NCBI GenBank assembly: GCA_945874155.1 | Contig: CAMCFO010000012.1 | Coordinates: 1 to 64,000 of the forward strand | Origin: an uncultured Bacteroidales bacterium | GTDB taxonomy: Bacteria; Bacteroidota; Bacteroidia; Bacteroidales; UBA932 | Direction of reading: 5' to 3' | DNA length: 64,000 nucleotides | In this document: positions 9,418 through 17,868 of the stretch, piece after piece | How the letters are laid out: each line of letters opens with the position of its first letter | How positions within the stretch are numbered: the stretch's first letter is position 1 | Notes under the pieces: model-generated | What the model was told of the DNA's origin: nothing | What the model saw: the letters and a program-made list of their open reading frames with translations, nothing else | Database searches by the model: none | Position numbers and translations under genes: made by a program

Positions 9418-10131
9418 TTATTGGCATCCTGCAAGATTATATAATTTTTCGACTATTTTCTTTGTCAAAGACTTCCTGCTGTATTGTTCCATTATTCCCT
9501 TCACCCTGTGACAGTCGGAACCGAAAGTTGAATACATATCATTCTCCAGGAGCCATTCTGCTTTGCCCTGTGCAGTGAGCCCGTAATAGCCGGTCAGGGA
9601 GGCAAGATTCAACTGAAGTTTGACTCCGTCTGAGAGCAATTTTTCATAATCGGGCTTCTGCAGGTATCGATAACGTTCAGGATGTGCCAGAAGCGGGGTT
9701 ATTCCTGCCATTCTCACCAGTGACAATGAATCAAACAGATTCAGCGGAGGATTGTTTGCGGAAGTCTCTATGAGGAGCAAACCGTCCCTGTGTAGGAGCA
9801 GGTCACGCTGCTTAAGCCTTTCCATAAAAAGCGTGTCGAGCATATACTCCGCTGCAAGATGAAGTTTAATATTTCCCTTGTAGAGTGAGGTCAACAGTTC
9901 AAAGCGCTCCTTGAGGACTTCTGTCCTGTTCGGCACATCTTCCATTATATGCGGTGTGCACCAGACTTCCCTCACTCCCAGAGATTCTTCATATTCCAGC
10001 ATCTTCAGGGCATCCTCTCTGTGTGCTGCCCCGTCATCCACGCCGAACAGGATATGGGAGTGTGCATCAACGGAGCCCGACAAAACGCCAGACTCCGCCA
10101 ATGAATATTTATGTCTTAAAAAATCAAACAT
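9418..10131 (-). CDS. CpsB/YwqE-type PHP-domain protein-tyrosine phosphatase
   Basis: This metal-dependent protein-tyrosine phosphatase of the PHP family (237 residues) probably dephosphorylates the BY-kinase encoded next to it and so sets polysaccharide assembly. PHP metal ligands are visible in DAHSHILFGVDDGA (from residue 22), WCTPHIMED, LLAHPERY and FGSDCHR. Its ATG directly follows the stop codon of the kinase gene, so the pair is surely one transcript. The enzyme class is clear; the substrate is inferred from the pairing seen in Gram-positive capsule loci. Confidence 0.92.
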   Translation of the reverse strand: MFDFLRHKYSLAESGVLSGSVDAHSHILFGVDDGAAHREDALKMLEYEESLGVREVWCTPHIMEDVPNRTEVLKERFELLTSLYKGNIKLHLAAEYMLDTLFMERLKQRDLLLHRDGLLLIETSANNPPLNLFDSLSLVRMAGITPLLAHPERYRYLQKPDYEKLLSDGVKLQLNLASLTGYYGLTAQGKAEWLLENDMYSTFGSDCHRVKGIMEQYSRKSLTKKIVEKLYNLAGCQ

Positions 10132-12582
10132 TTACTTTCTGGGACTGGACTCCGAAGGATCTGCATTGCCGTAACCATAACCGTAGCCATAGCCATAACC
10201 ATAACCGTAACCGTAGCCGTTACCGGATTTTGAATAAGGCTTGTAGGTCATTTCCACGCCATTGAGTAAGAGACACATATGCCTGAAACGCTGCTGGTCG
10301 TAGAGCTCGTTAATCTTAGGAAGCACTCTCTTGTCCAAGAGTCCTGCCCTGGTCACAAACAAAGTGATGTCCGCATACTGTGAAACGATTGAAGGGTCGG
10401 CCACAATTTCAATAGGAGGACAGTCGATGAAAATGTAGGAATAGGTTTCCTTCAGGGAGTCGAGCAGTTTAGGAAGACGCTCCGACAGGAGAAGTTCAGT
10501 AGGATTCGGAGGCAGGACGCCGACAGGAATGCAGTAGAGATTCTTGGAAACCTCGGTTGTAATCTCGTCAATGCTGTCAATATCCCCGTTCAGATATGAG
10601 GATATACCAATTTGCGAGTTGATGTTCAAGCTCTTGCCGAGGGAACCTTTCCTGAGGTCGAGGTCGATGACTATGACCTTCGCCGGCTTGATTGCCATTG
10701 ATGCGGCGACATTGAGACAAGTGAAGGTCTTGCCGGCATTTGGGTTGAAGGAGGTAAGCATTATCACCTTGCTGCCCTTGTTACCCATCATCAGGTCAAG
10801 GTTGGTCCTGAGCACTCTGTAGGCCTCATTCATCATATCCCTCTTGCCCGGCTTCACAATTATCTTGGTATCTTCCTGATCATCCTTGACATTGGATTTG
10901 AACAGACCGAACTTCTTTTTCTTTACTACTTTCGAGAACGGCACCTCTGCGAGGAAAGGAACCCTGAGTTTTATCAGATCATCCCTTGTCTTCACCGTCA
11001 TGTCAAGGTAGATACGGAGGAAGAACCAGGCGAAAGGAATGCCGATACCCAAAATGATGGCCATAAGCAGAATCATTGACCTCCTTGGTGATACCGGTCC
11101 TGGAGAACCGTTCGGACGCATTATGATCCTGGTGTTTCCCACATTCACGAGAGCTGTGATTTCATTCTCCTCCCTCTTCTGGAGAAGGAAGATGTACAGT
11201 GATTCCTTCACCTTCTGCTGGCGCTGCATAGAAAGGAGTTCATACTCCTGACCGGAACTTGAGGAAATGCGGCGGAGAATCTGGTCCTCCTGCTCCTGAA
11301 GGCTTGCAGCCTCGAGTGAGAGTGTCGCAATGAGATTGTCTGTGGAACGTAGGATGGCACTGCGCAGGGAAGCAATGGCCGTATTCACATCTGCCACAAG
11401 CGGATTGGCACTTCCGACATTCATATAACGGTCCCTCTGGAGTATGAGCTTGTTGTATTCAGCTATCTGGCTGTCCACCCCGTTGCCCATAATGCCGAGA
11501 TTGGACGGGATGAGGTCGGTCTGATGAGTAGGGTCATTCAGATATTCCTTGATGAATCCGGCAATGGAGAGTTTGTTGTTCACCTCGAACAATTTGCCTG
11601 CATAGGTGGAAGACTCCTCCAGATACTGCTGTGCAACCGCCTTGATGTCGCTGAAATTGTTTTCCGACTTGAAGCTCTTAAGCTTGCTCTCTATGCCTCC
11701 GAGTTCATTCTCAATGATGGCCAGGCGATCGGTGATGAAGGAACTTGTATTTCTGGCTGCCTTGTTCTTGTCGAAAAGCCAAACCTCATTGTACACATCA
11801 ATCAATGAAGAGAGTATGTTTTCTGCGCGAGAAGGGAACTTGTCCTTATAGGTGAGCACCAGAACTGTGGATTCCTTGCTGGAAATATCAGCGGTCAGAT
11901 TGGTTGTCAATGACTTGGCCCTCGCCATAGAGTTAACCCAACTGATGGAAATATCGTCCTTCCATTCTTCAATGTTCACAGTCGGCACGAGAACCAGTCT
12001 TCCTGCAGGGGTATTGATGGTGTCGTTGAGACGGCCTTCCACACTGCCTTCCAGTTTATCCTTACCCACTTTGAACTTGCTGAGGAGGAAGCTGTCCTCG
12101 GAAGTCTTCTCGACAAGGAATGAGAAAGAGGACTTCGGATTGTCTCCTGCCACAATCATCTCAATCGGACAGTTTTTATAAAGTTCCACAGTCCTGAGAA
12201 TCTGGTGTTCAGTATAGGAAGCATTGAGATTGTTCCTTTCCACAACCATCTCCATAAGGTCCGGAGAAGTGAATGCCTCCATTTCATTTTCCACGGCTAC
12301 AGTGTTCCTCAGACGCATACCGCCACCGGTGAATGAGGAAAGGTTGCGCACTGCTGCATCCTGCTGGCTCTCGTCCACAATCAATTTGGCGCTTCTGGTA
12401 TAGAGTGACGGAGTCCGGTAAAGATGAAAACAAGCAACAATAAGGCAGACTACCACACCTGCAACCATCCACCATTTGTTCTTCACGAAAATGGACCAGA
12501 TGTCAGCTATGGTAAACTGCATCTCGTCATTGTCCTGGCTGCTGGTAAAATTCTGCGTATTCTTGGTATTGAGTTCTTCCAT
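10132..12582 (-). CDS. Polysaccharide co-polymerase/BY-kinase (Wzc-like tyrosine autokinase)
   Basis: This 816-residue inner-membrane protein controls chain length and export of capsule or exopolysaccharide. It has an N-terminal Wzz domain with a membrane helix near 37-55 and a long periplasmic coiled-coil region. A second helix lies near 508-530, followed by a cytoplasmic BY-kinase domain with Walker A NPNAGKT (about 612), Walker A' VIVIDLDLRKGSLG and Walker B YIFIDCPP. The C-terminal tyrosine cluster is unusual: eight consecutive Tyr-Gly pairs, after two isolated Tyr. It sits between Wza (33-base gap) and the phosphatase (no gap). Confidence 0.95.
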   Translation of the reverse strand: MEELNTKNTQNFTSSQDNDEMQFTIADIWSIFVKNKWWMVAGVVVCLIVACFHLYRTPSLYTRSAKLIVDESQQDAAVRNLSSFTGGGMRLRNTVAVENEMEAFTSPDLMEMVVERNNLNASYTEHQILRTVELYKNCPIEMIVAGDNPKSSFSFLVEKTSEDSFLLSKFKVGKDKLEGSVEGRLNDTINTPAGRLVLVPTVNIEEWKDDISISWVNSMARAKSLTTNLTADISSKESTVLVLTYKDKFPSRAENILSSLIDVYNEVWLFDKNKAARNTSSFITDRLAIIENELGGIESKLKSFKSENNFSDIKAVAQQYLEESSTYAGKLFEVNNKLSIAGFIKEYLNDPTHQTDLIPSNLGIMGNGVDSQIAEYNKLILQRDRYMNVGSANPLVADVNTAIASLRSAILRSTDNLIATLSLEAASLQEQEDQILRRISSSSGQEYELLSMQRQQKVKESLYIFLLQKREENEITALVNVGNTRIIMRPNGSPGPVSPRRSMILLMAIILGIGIPFAWFFLRIYLDMTVKTRDDLIKLRVPFLAEVPFSKVVKKKKFGLFKSNVKDDQEDTKIIVKPGKRDMMNEAYRVLRTNLDLMMGNKGSKVIMLTSFNPNAGKTFTCLNVAASMAIKPAKVIVIDLDLRKGSLGKSLNINSQIGISSYLNGDIDSIDEITTEVSKNLYCIPVGVLPPNPTELLLSERLPKLLDSLKETYSYIFIDCPPIEIVADPSIVSQYADITLFVTRAGLLDKRVLPKINELYDQQRFRHMCLLLNGVEMTYKPYSKSGNGYGYGYGYGYGYGYGYGNADPSESSPRK
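10169..10218 (-). repeat. (Tyr-Gly)8-coding hexamer repeat at the 3' end of the BY-kinase gene
   Basis: Eight TAY-GGY codon pairs in a row form a degenerate six-base repeat that encodes the autophosphorylation tail. Third positions vary (TAC/TAT, GGC/GGT), so it is not a pure microsatellite. Confidence 0.9.
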
Positions 12583-12615
12583 AATCTTAATTCTGATTAG
12601 AAGCTGTTAGGGGTA

Positions 12616-13440
12616 CTATTTATTCCTCATCACCAGAGTGGAAACTAAAGTGGCGATGGACACTAAAACTGAACTTGATGAAAGTGCTATACTTGTGATT
12701 CTCAAAGCCTTGTCATCCACAGTGGACTGGCGCTTCTTTATATCTGTAGGCTCCACATAGATGATGTCGTTCTGCTTGATATAATAGGCCGGGCTCTGAA
12801 AAATGCTGGTGCTGGTGAGGTCAACCTCATAGATGGTCCTCTCGCCAGCGTTCTCACGTATCACAGACACATTCTTTCTCTGTCCGAAGAGGGTGAGGTC
12901 ACCTGCAAGGCTTATGGCCTGAAGAATGGTCAGCCTGTCTCCGTTTATGGTATAGGTGCCGGGGGACTTCACTTCTCCGAGGACGGACACCTTGAAATTC
13001 GTGAATTCAATTATCACAATCGGGTCATCGAGATATTTGTTCTTGATGAGTTCCTTCTTGATGTAATCCGCACACTCCCATCTGGTCATTCCAAGTACCT
13101 TGATTTTGCCAAGCACCGGGAAGGAGATGAAGCCCTCTTCATCCACGGTGTAGCAGGATATTCTCTGGGAACCGGAAAAAGACTCGGTCCCGGCATAGAC
13201 GTTTGCAATCGGAAGGTTGAACATAGGTGCAAGTTCAGGTGTCCTCGAATTGACAACTATGGAAAGCATATCCTTAGGTTCAATCACTATTCCTGCATTC
13301 TTCTCCAACTCCACAGGGTTATCGAAAACTTTATCCTGAAGATATGCCACATCTTTTGAAGAGGCACAGGACATAACAGACAAAATTGCCAGTACAGCAT
13401 AAAGCAGGTTGATGGCGACTTTTCTTTTTGAAGACAACAT
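12616..13440 (-). CDS. Wza-like polysaccharide export lipoprotein
   Basis: This outer-membrane polysaccharide export protein (274 residues) has a Poly_export domain followed by an SLBB domain. The ATG at 13440 gives a signal peptide and lipobox ending SVMSC near residue 26; GTG/ATG-like codons further upstream are open but would displace the signal. GIVIEPKDMLSIVV starts the export domain, and VLGEVKSPGTYTI is the SLBB hallmark. A hydrophobic stretch close to the C terminus (SSSSVLVSIATLVST) is common in Bacteroidota homologues. It is first in the wza, kinase, phosphatase order and has the best promoter of the region. Confidence 0.93.
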   Translation of the reverse strand: MLSSKRKVAINLLYAVLAILSVMSCASSKDVAYLQDKVFDNPVELEKNAGIVIEPKDMLSIVVNSRTPELAPMFNLPIANVYAGTESFSGSQRISCYTVDEEGFISFPVLGKIKVLGMTRWECADYIKKELIKNKYLDDPIVIIEFTNFKVSVLGEVKSPGTYTINGDRLTILQAISLAGDLTLFGQRKNVSVIRENAGERTIYEVDLTSTSIFQSPAYYIKQNDIIYVEPTDIKKRQSTVDDKALRITSIALSSSSVLVSIATLVSTLVMRNK

Positions 13441-13522
13441 AAATACAATATTATACGTTAGTTTTACAGTCCTTTGTATCATAGCGGAAGCCATCGGCCC
13501 CACACATCACCAGAAACGTCGG

Positions 13523-13553
13523 CAAATTTAGTAATTATTTGGTACATACACAA
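13523..13553 (-). promoter_or_regulatory. Bacteroidota promoter for the wza operon
   Basis: On the minus strand, TTG, 20 bases, then TAAATTTG matches the full TTTG-N19-21-TAnnTTTG consensus (apart from the first T). The expected transcript starts near 13515, which gives a leader of about 75 bases before the wza ATG. Confidence 0.75.
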
Positions 13554-13581
13554 TAAAGACATCCACAAAATACCTTGTCAA

Positions 13582-15054
13582 TCAGAAACTATGCTGTCTT
13601 CGGATTTTCCAGCCGATTGCAGCAATCAAGATGGACATCAATGGCGAAATCAGATTGAAAAGACAGAATGGAAGATATTCCGCTGTGGCCACCTTAAGTA
13701 TGGTTGCCTGGGTCATTCCGCAGGAATTCCACGGTATCAGCACAGAGCATACGGTGGCGGAATCCTCGATGGAACGGCTCAGAAGCCTGTTCTCATAACC
13801 TTTATCCTTGTAGAGTTCCTTGTACAGGCTACCTGTAAGAATGATGGACAGGTACTGGTCTCCGGTGACCATATCGCAGAAGATGCCTGTACCTACTGTG
13901 GAACTGACCAGTCCCAGAGTGGATCGGATGCATTTCTGAAGCATACTTGTGAGGCTTATCAGCATACCGCTTCCCACGAGCACTCCGCCGAAAGCCGAAG
14001 CGGATATCACCAGGAAAACTGTAGGCAGCATACCTGTGATGCCGTTTGTGGCAATCAGGGCATCCAGCTGAGGATTTCCCATTGAAATCGAGGTTGGACC
14101 ATAGACCGAAAGCATACAGCCCTTGAAAGCCTCCAGAAATGTGAGTCCGGTGAATTCTGCCACAGGCCGGCCGGTTGCGACTTGCCATATTATCTGCGGT
14201 TGGAAAATCAAGGCAGTGGCAATTGCCATAAGGGCAGCGATGAAAAGGGTCAGAAGAGCCGGGATTTTCCTGGAAATCATAAATGCCGTAACCAATGGAG
14301 TGACCATAAGCCAGGGCGTAATGCGGAAAGTGCCGGAAAGGTCCGAGGCGAACTCGGCTGCCGTAACTTCAGAGGTGGAAGAATGACAAAGGCTCACAAT
14401 CAGGAAGACACAAATTGCAATGACGAAAGACGGAATGGTAGTCTTCATCATATAGCGAATGTGAGTGAAGAGAGGGGTTCCGGTGGAGGAGGATGCCAGA
14501 GTAGTGGTGTCGGACAGGGGCGAAATCTTGTCCCCGAAATATGCTCCCGATATGATTGCACCGGCTGTCCATCCGGCAGAATAGCCCTGAGCCGTACCTA
14601 TTCCTATCAGGGCCACACCTATTGTGGCGATTGTGGTCCAGGAGCTTCCGGTCATAACGGATATCAATGCGCAAATGAGGCAGCAGGCAAAGAGAAAAAT
14701 TTTCGGGGTGATGATGTTCATTCCATAGTAAATCATCATCGGGACTATGCCGCTGACCATCCAGCTTCCGGCAACTGCCCCGATCAGAAACAGAATGAGG
14801 ATTGCCGAACCGACCGAGCGCACATTGTCCAGGATTCCTTCCTCCAGTTGTTCCCAGCTGATTTTGTAGAATATGACGGATATTGCCACCACCAGAGCGG
14901 CCGTGAGCAGTAGAGACACCTGGCTGGCTCCCTCAAGGGCATTCCCGCCGAATATGCGGATGACCACAAAGAGGATTGCAGACAGGAAGACAAAGGGTAT
15001 CAAAGACACCCAGGCTGAAGGCAAGTTTTTGGTTGACTGTTCTTTAGGCTTCAT
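13582..15054 (-). CDS. nhaC: NhaC-family Na+/H+ antiporter
   Basis: This polytopic inner-membrane protein (490 residues, about twelve hydrophobic segments) is of the NhaC family, which exchanges sodium for protons or, in some members, carries organic acids or amino acids with cation counterflow. The conserved GAYFGDKISPLSDTT and MTGSSWTTIATIG motifs are present. Its ATG overlaps the stop of lpd by four bases, tying it to the glycine cleavage operon. Malate/lactate or other substrate antiport cannot be excluded. Confidence 0.88.
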   Translation of the reverse strand: MKPKEQSTKNLPSAWVSLIPFVFLSAILFVVIRIFGGNALEGASQVSLLLTAALVVAISVIFYKISWEQLEEGILDNVRSVGSAILILFLIGAVAGSWMVSGIVPMMIYYGMNIITPKIFLFACCLICALISVMTGSSWTTIATIGVALIGIGTAQGYSAGWTAGAIISGAYFGDKISPLSDTTTLASSSTGTPLFTHIRYMMKTTIPSFVIAICVFLIVSLCHSSTSEVTAAEFASDLSGTFRITPWLMVTPLVTAFMISRKIPALLTLFIAALMAIATALIFQPQIIWQVATGRPVAEFTGLTFLEAFKGCMLSVYGPTSISMGNPQLDALIATNGITGMLPTVFLVISASAFGGVLVGSGMLISLTSMLQKCIRSTLGLVSSTVGTGIFCDMVTGDQYLSIILTGSLYKELYKDKGYENRLLSRSIEDSATVCSVLIPWNSCGMTQATILKVATAEYLPFCLFNLISPLMSILIAAIGWKIRRQHSF

Positions 15055-16415
15055 TTTACGGCGTTGAGAATAAGTTCCGAGAAGGACGGATGAGGATGTA
15101 TTATGTCGGAAAGTTCATCCACGGTGGCATCATAGTTCATCAGGACCGAAACTTCGGAAATGAGGTCGGGTGCATTTTCACCTAAAATATGACACCCGAG
15201 TATCTGCCAGTCGCGGAATCCTTCCTGACCGGGCTTGGCAGCCAGCACTTTGCAGATTCCCTCTCCGCAATCAGAAGCCAGAGCCATACCTGAGGCCCCG
15301 TACAGTGACTTGAAGACCTTGTATTCAATTCCTCTTTCCTTGCAGGCCTCCTCGGAAAGTCCCACCGAGGAAAGTGGAGGACAGGTGAACACAGCTGAAG
15401 GCATAATATCCTGGCGGATTCTGGAATGGACAGGCAGGCCTTCCGATTCGCAGATGTGGTTCAGAGCCACCTTGCCCTGAAATACCGCAGCATGGGCCAG
15501 CATCATCTTCCCGTTCACATCACCCACAGCGTACACGCCTTTAAGGGAAGTCTGCATATTTTCGTCCACGACTATACCCTTGCGGTTGAATTCCAGACCT
15601 TTACATCCATACGCCACCCTCACGTCCGGCACCCTGCCACAGGCCATCAGCACCTTGTCAGATTCAATGCTCCCGGTTTCGTTGCCCGCAAGATAATTGA
15701 CCTGCTGCCCCTCTCCGGAAGCCTGGATTGAGGTCACAGCTGCCCCGAGTATGAAGCGGACTCCCCTTTTGGACAAGATTTGCCTGAGACGTTTGGCAAT
15801 GTCTGAATCCAGGTTCGGCAAAATGTTACGGCAATATTCTATCACAGTGACTTCCGAGCCCAGAGAATTGAATATGGAAGCGAACTCCAGGCCTATGACT
15901 CCACCTCCTATTACCGTCAGACGTTGCGGCTGCTCCTCAAGATTGAGAATATCCGTGGAAGACAGCACACCCGCAACCGTATCGGCTCCAGGTATTCTCA
16001 GCCAGGCCGTATGGGAGCCGGTTGCAATTATGATTTTGTCAGCCCTCAGGCTCAAGGCCGGTTCATTTTCCGCTGAAGTCTGATTCTGAATGCTCTCTTC
16101 CTCGGTGGGCCACACGAGCACAGTGCGCTCATCTGCAACCCTGGCTATGCCCCGGATGATTTCCACCCCTTTGAGCATCTGCTCCACTCCAGAGCCAAGT
16201 TTCTCCACAACCTGCCTTTTGCGAGCCACCATTTCGGAAAGCGGGGTTCCGGTGCGGGCATCGTGACAGAAGCATTTCGTTGGAATGCAGCCCTGATTCA
16301 GGCAGGTACCTCCCAATTTTCCGGAAGTGACCAAAATCACCTCAAAGCCCCTGCGCCTGGCCTCCACGGCGGTCTCATAACCCCCTGGACCTGCTCCTAT
16401 TACAATTAATCTCAT
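15051..16415 (-). CDS. lpd: Dihydrolipoyl dehydrogenase (L-protein)
   Basis: This FAD enzyme reoxidises the dihydrolipoyl arm of GcvH, passing electrons to NAD. It is 454 residues long. It has FAD motif GAGPGGYETA (7-16), redox disulfide Cys38/Cys43 in GGTCLNQGCIP, NAD motif GGGVIGLEF, FAD-contact AVGDVNG, and the catalytic dyad region IHPHPSFSE near the C terminus. It lies 31 bases behind gcvPB and overlaps nhaC, so it is most likely the dedicated L-protein of this operon rather than of a 2-oxoacid dehydrogenase. Confidence 0.95.
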   Translation of the reverse strand: MRLIVIGAGPGGYETAVEARRRGFEVILVTSGKLGGTCLNQGCIPTKCFCHDARTGTPLSEMVARKRQVVEKLGSGVEQMLKGVEIIRGIARVADERTVLVWPTEEESIQNQTSAENEPALSLRADKIIIATGSHTAWLRIPGADTVAGVLSSTDILNLEEQPQRLTVIGGGVIGLEFASIFNSLGSEVTVIEYCRNILPNLDSDIAKRLRQILSKRGVRFILGAAVTSIQASGEGQQVNYLAGNETGSIESDKVLMACGRVPDVRVAYGCKGLEFNRKGIVVDENMQTSLKGVYAVGDVNGKMMLAHAAVFQGKVALNHICESEGLPVHSRIRQDIMPSAVFTCPPLSSVGLSEEACKERGIEYKVFKSLYGASGMALASDCGEGICKVLAAKPGQEGFRDWQILGCHILGENAPDLISEVSVLMNYDATVDELSDIIHPHPSFSELILNAVK

Positions 16416-16446
16416 ATTTACTCAAGTCTCGCAAGTCTTAATAATA

Positions 16447-17868
16447 TCAGGCTTTGAGTATAGGATGCCTTGCTGCTTGAGTCTCATCCGGACGACGCAC
16501 CGGGGTATTGTGTGGGGCAGACTTAACCATATCGGGCGATGTGGCAGCCTCTTCGGCTATTGTCCTCATCACCTTTATGAATTCATCCAAAGTCTGTCTG
16601 GACTCGGTTTCAGTCGGCTCTATCATCAGAGACTGATGGAACAGGAGTGGGAAATAGATGGTCGGAGCGTGGAAGCCATAGTCAAGAAGCCTCTTGGCCA
16701 CATCCAGGGTCGTGACTTCGTTAGACTTATCCTTAAGTCCGTCAAACACGAACTCATGCTTGCAGACAGAGTCTATAGGCAATTCATAACAATCTTTCAG
16801 ACAAACTTTGATGTAATTGGCAGAAAGAGTTGCATAGGAACCGAGCAATTTCACATTTTCCCTGCCCAGCATAAGTATATAGGCAAGAGCCCGCAAAATC
16901 ACGCCGAAGTTGCCCTGGAAACCGCTTATTCGACCCATACTGAATTCCTGCTCGCCACAGTAGAAATCCGGTTGTGGCAGACTGCCTTTGAGTTTCTCCG
17001 AAATGCCCACAGGACCGGCTCCAGGACCACCTCCGCCATGTGGAGTGGAAAAGGATTTGTGCAGATTGAGATGCAGGATGTCAAAGCCCATATCCCCCGG
17101 ACGCACAACCCCGATCAGAGGATTCAGGTTTGCGCCGTCATAATATAGGAGACCTCCGCAGTCGTGGACCAGCTGGGCTATCTCCCGGATACCGGTTTCA
17201 AACAGGCCGAGAGTATTTGGATTGGTCATCATCATTCCCGCAACTGTTTCATCCAGAAGAGGTTTGAGATCTTCCACATCCACCCTTCCGTCAGGTCTGG
17301 ATTTGACCTGCACCACTTCAAAGCCGCATACAGCAGCTGATGCCGGGTTGGTGCCGTGTGCAGAATCCGGCACAATCACCTTGCGCCTGGAAACGTCTCC
17401 GTGAAGAAGATGATAGTGTTTCATAAGCATCAGGCCGGTCAATTCCCCGTGCGCTCCCGCAAAAGGATTGAGGGTGAAAGCCGACATTCCCGTGATGCTG
17501 CAAAGGTAGTCTGAGAGTTCCTTGTACACCTGAACACAGCCCATTACCGTCGAAAGAGGCTGTAGCGGATGCACGGATGTAAATCCCGGAAGTGCTGCAA
17601 TTTCCTCATTGATCTTGGGATTGTATTTCATAGTACAACTTCCGAGCGGATAGAAGCCCGTGTCCACACCGAAGTTCATCGAAGAGAGATTGGTGTAGTG
17701 ACGCACCACATCCGGCTCGCTGACTTGGGGCAGTTCAGGAGCTTGGGCACGTTGCAGAGCAGTCGGAAGTTCAGTGCAGGAAGTCTCTCCGAAGCCGTTG
17801 TCAGGAAGGCTGCAGCCACAACGACCGTTCTGAGACAATTCGAAAATCAATTTATCATAGTATTTCAT
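16447..17868 (-). CDS. gcvPB: Glycine dehydrogenase (decarboxylating) subunit 2, P-protein beta half
   Basis: This PLP-bearing half of the glycine cleavage P-protein (473 residues) decarboxylates glycine and loads the aminomethyl group onto lipoyl-GcvH. The PLP lysine lies in NLHKSFSTPHGGGG near residue 270, and SAHGTNPASA and MTNPNTLGLFE are also conserved. The start overlaps the stop of gcvPA by four bases (ATGA), as expected for subunits made in equal amounts. A C-terminal tail of roughly 25 residues after the conserved region looks family-specific. Confidence 0.96.
   Translation of the reverse strand: MKYYDKLIFELSQNGRCGCSLPDNGFGETSCTELPTALQRAQAPELPQVSEPDVVRHYTNLSSMNFGVDTGFYPLGSCTMKYNPKINEEIAALPGFTSVHPLQPLSTVMGCVQVYKELSDYLCSITGMSAFTLNPFAGAHGELTGLMLMKHYHLLHGDVSRRKVIVPDSAHGTNPASAAVCGFEVVQVKSRPDGRVDVEDLKPLLDETVAGMMMTNPNTLGLFETGIREIAQLVHDCGGLLYYDGANLNPLIGVVRPGDMGFDILHLNLHKSFSTPHGGGGPGAGPVGISEKLKGSLPQPDFYCGEQEFSMGRISGFQGNFGVILRALAYILMLGRENVKLLGSYATLSANYIKVCLKDCYELPIDSVCKHEFVFDGLKDKSNEVTTLDVAKRLLDYGFHAPTIYFPLLFHQSLMIEPTETESRQTLDEFIKVMRTIAEEAATSPDMVKSAPHNTPVRRPDETQAARHPILKA

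Noticed and set aside
14182..14913. 243-codon open frame antisense to nhaC
   Set aside because: Shadow of a membrane protein gene; no start context or domain.
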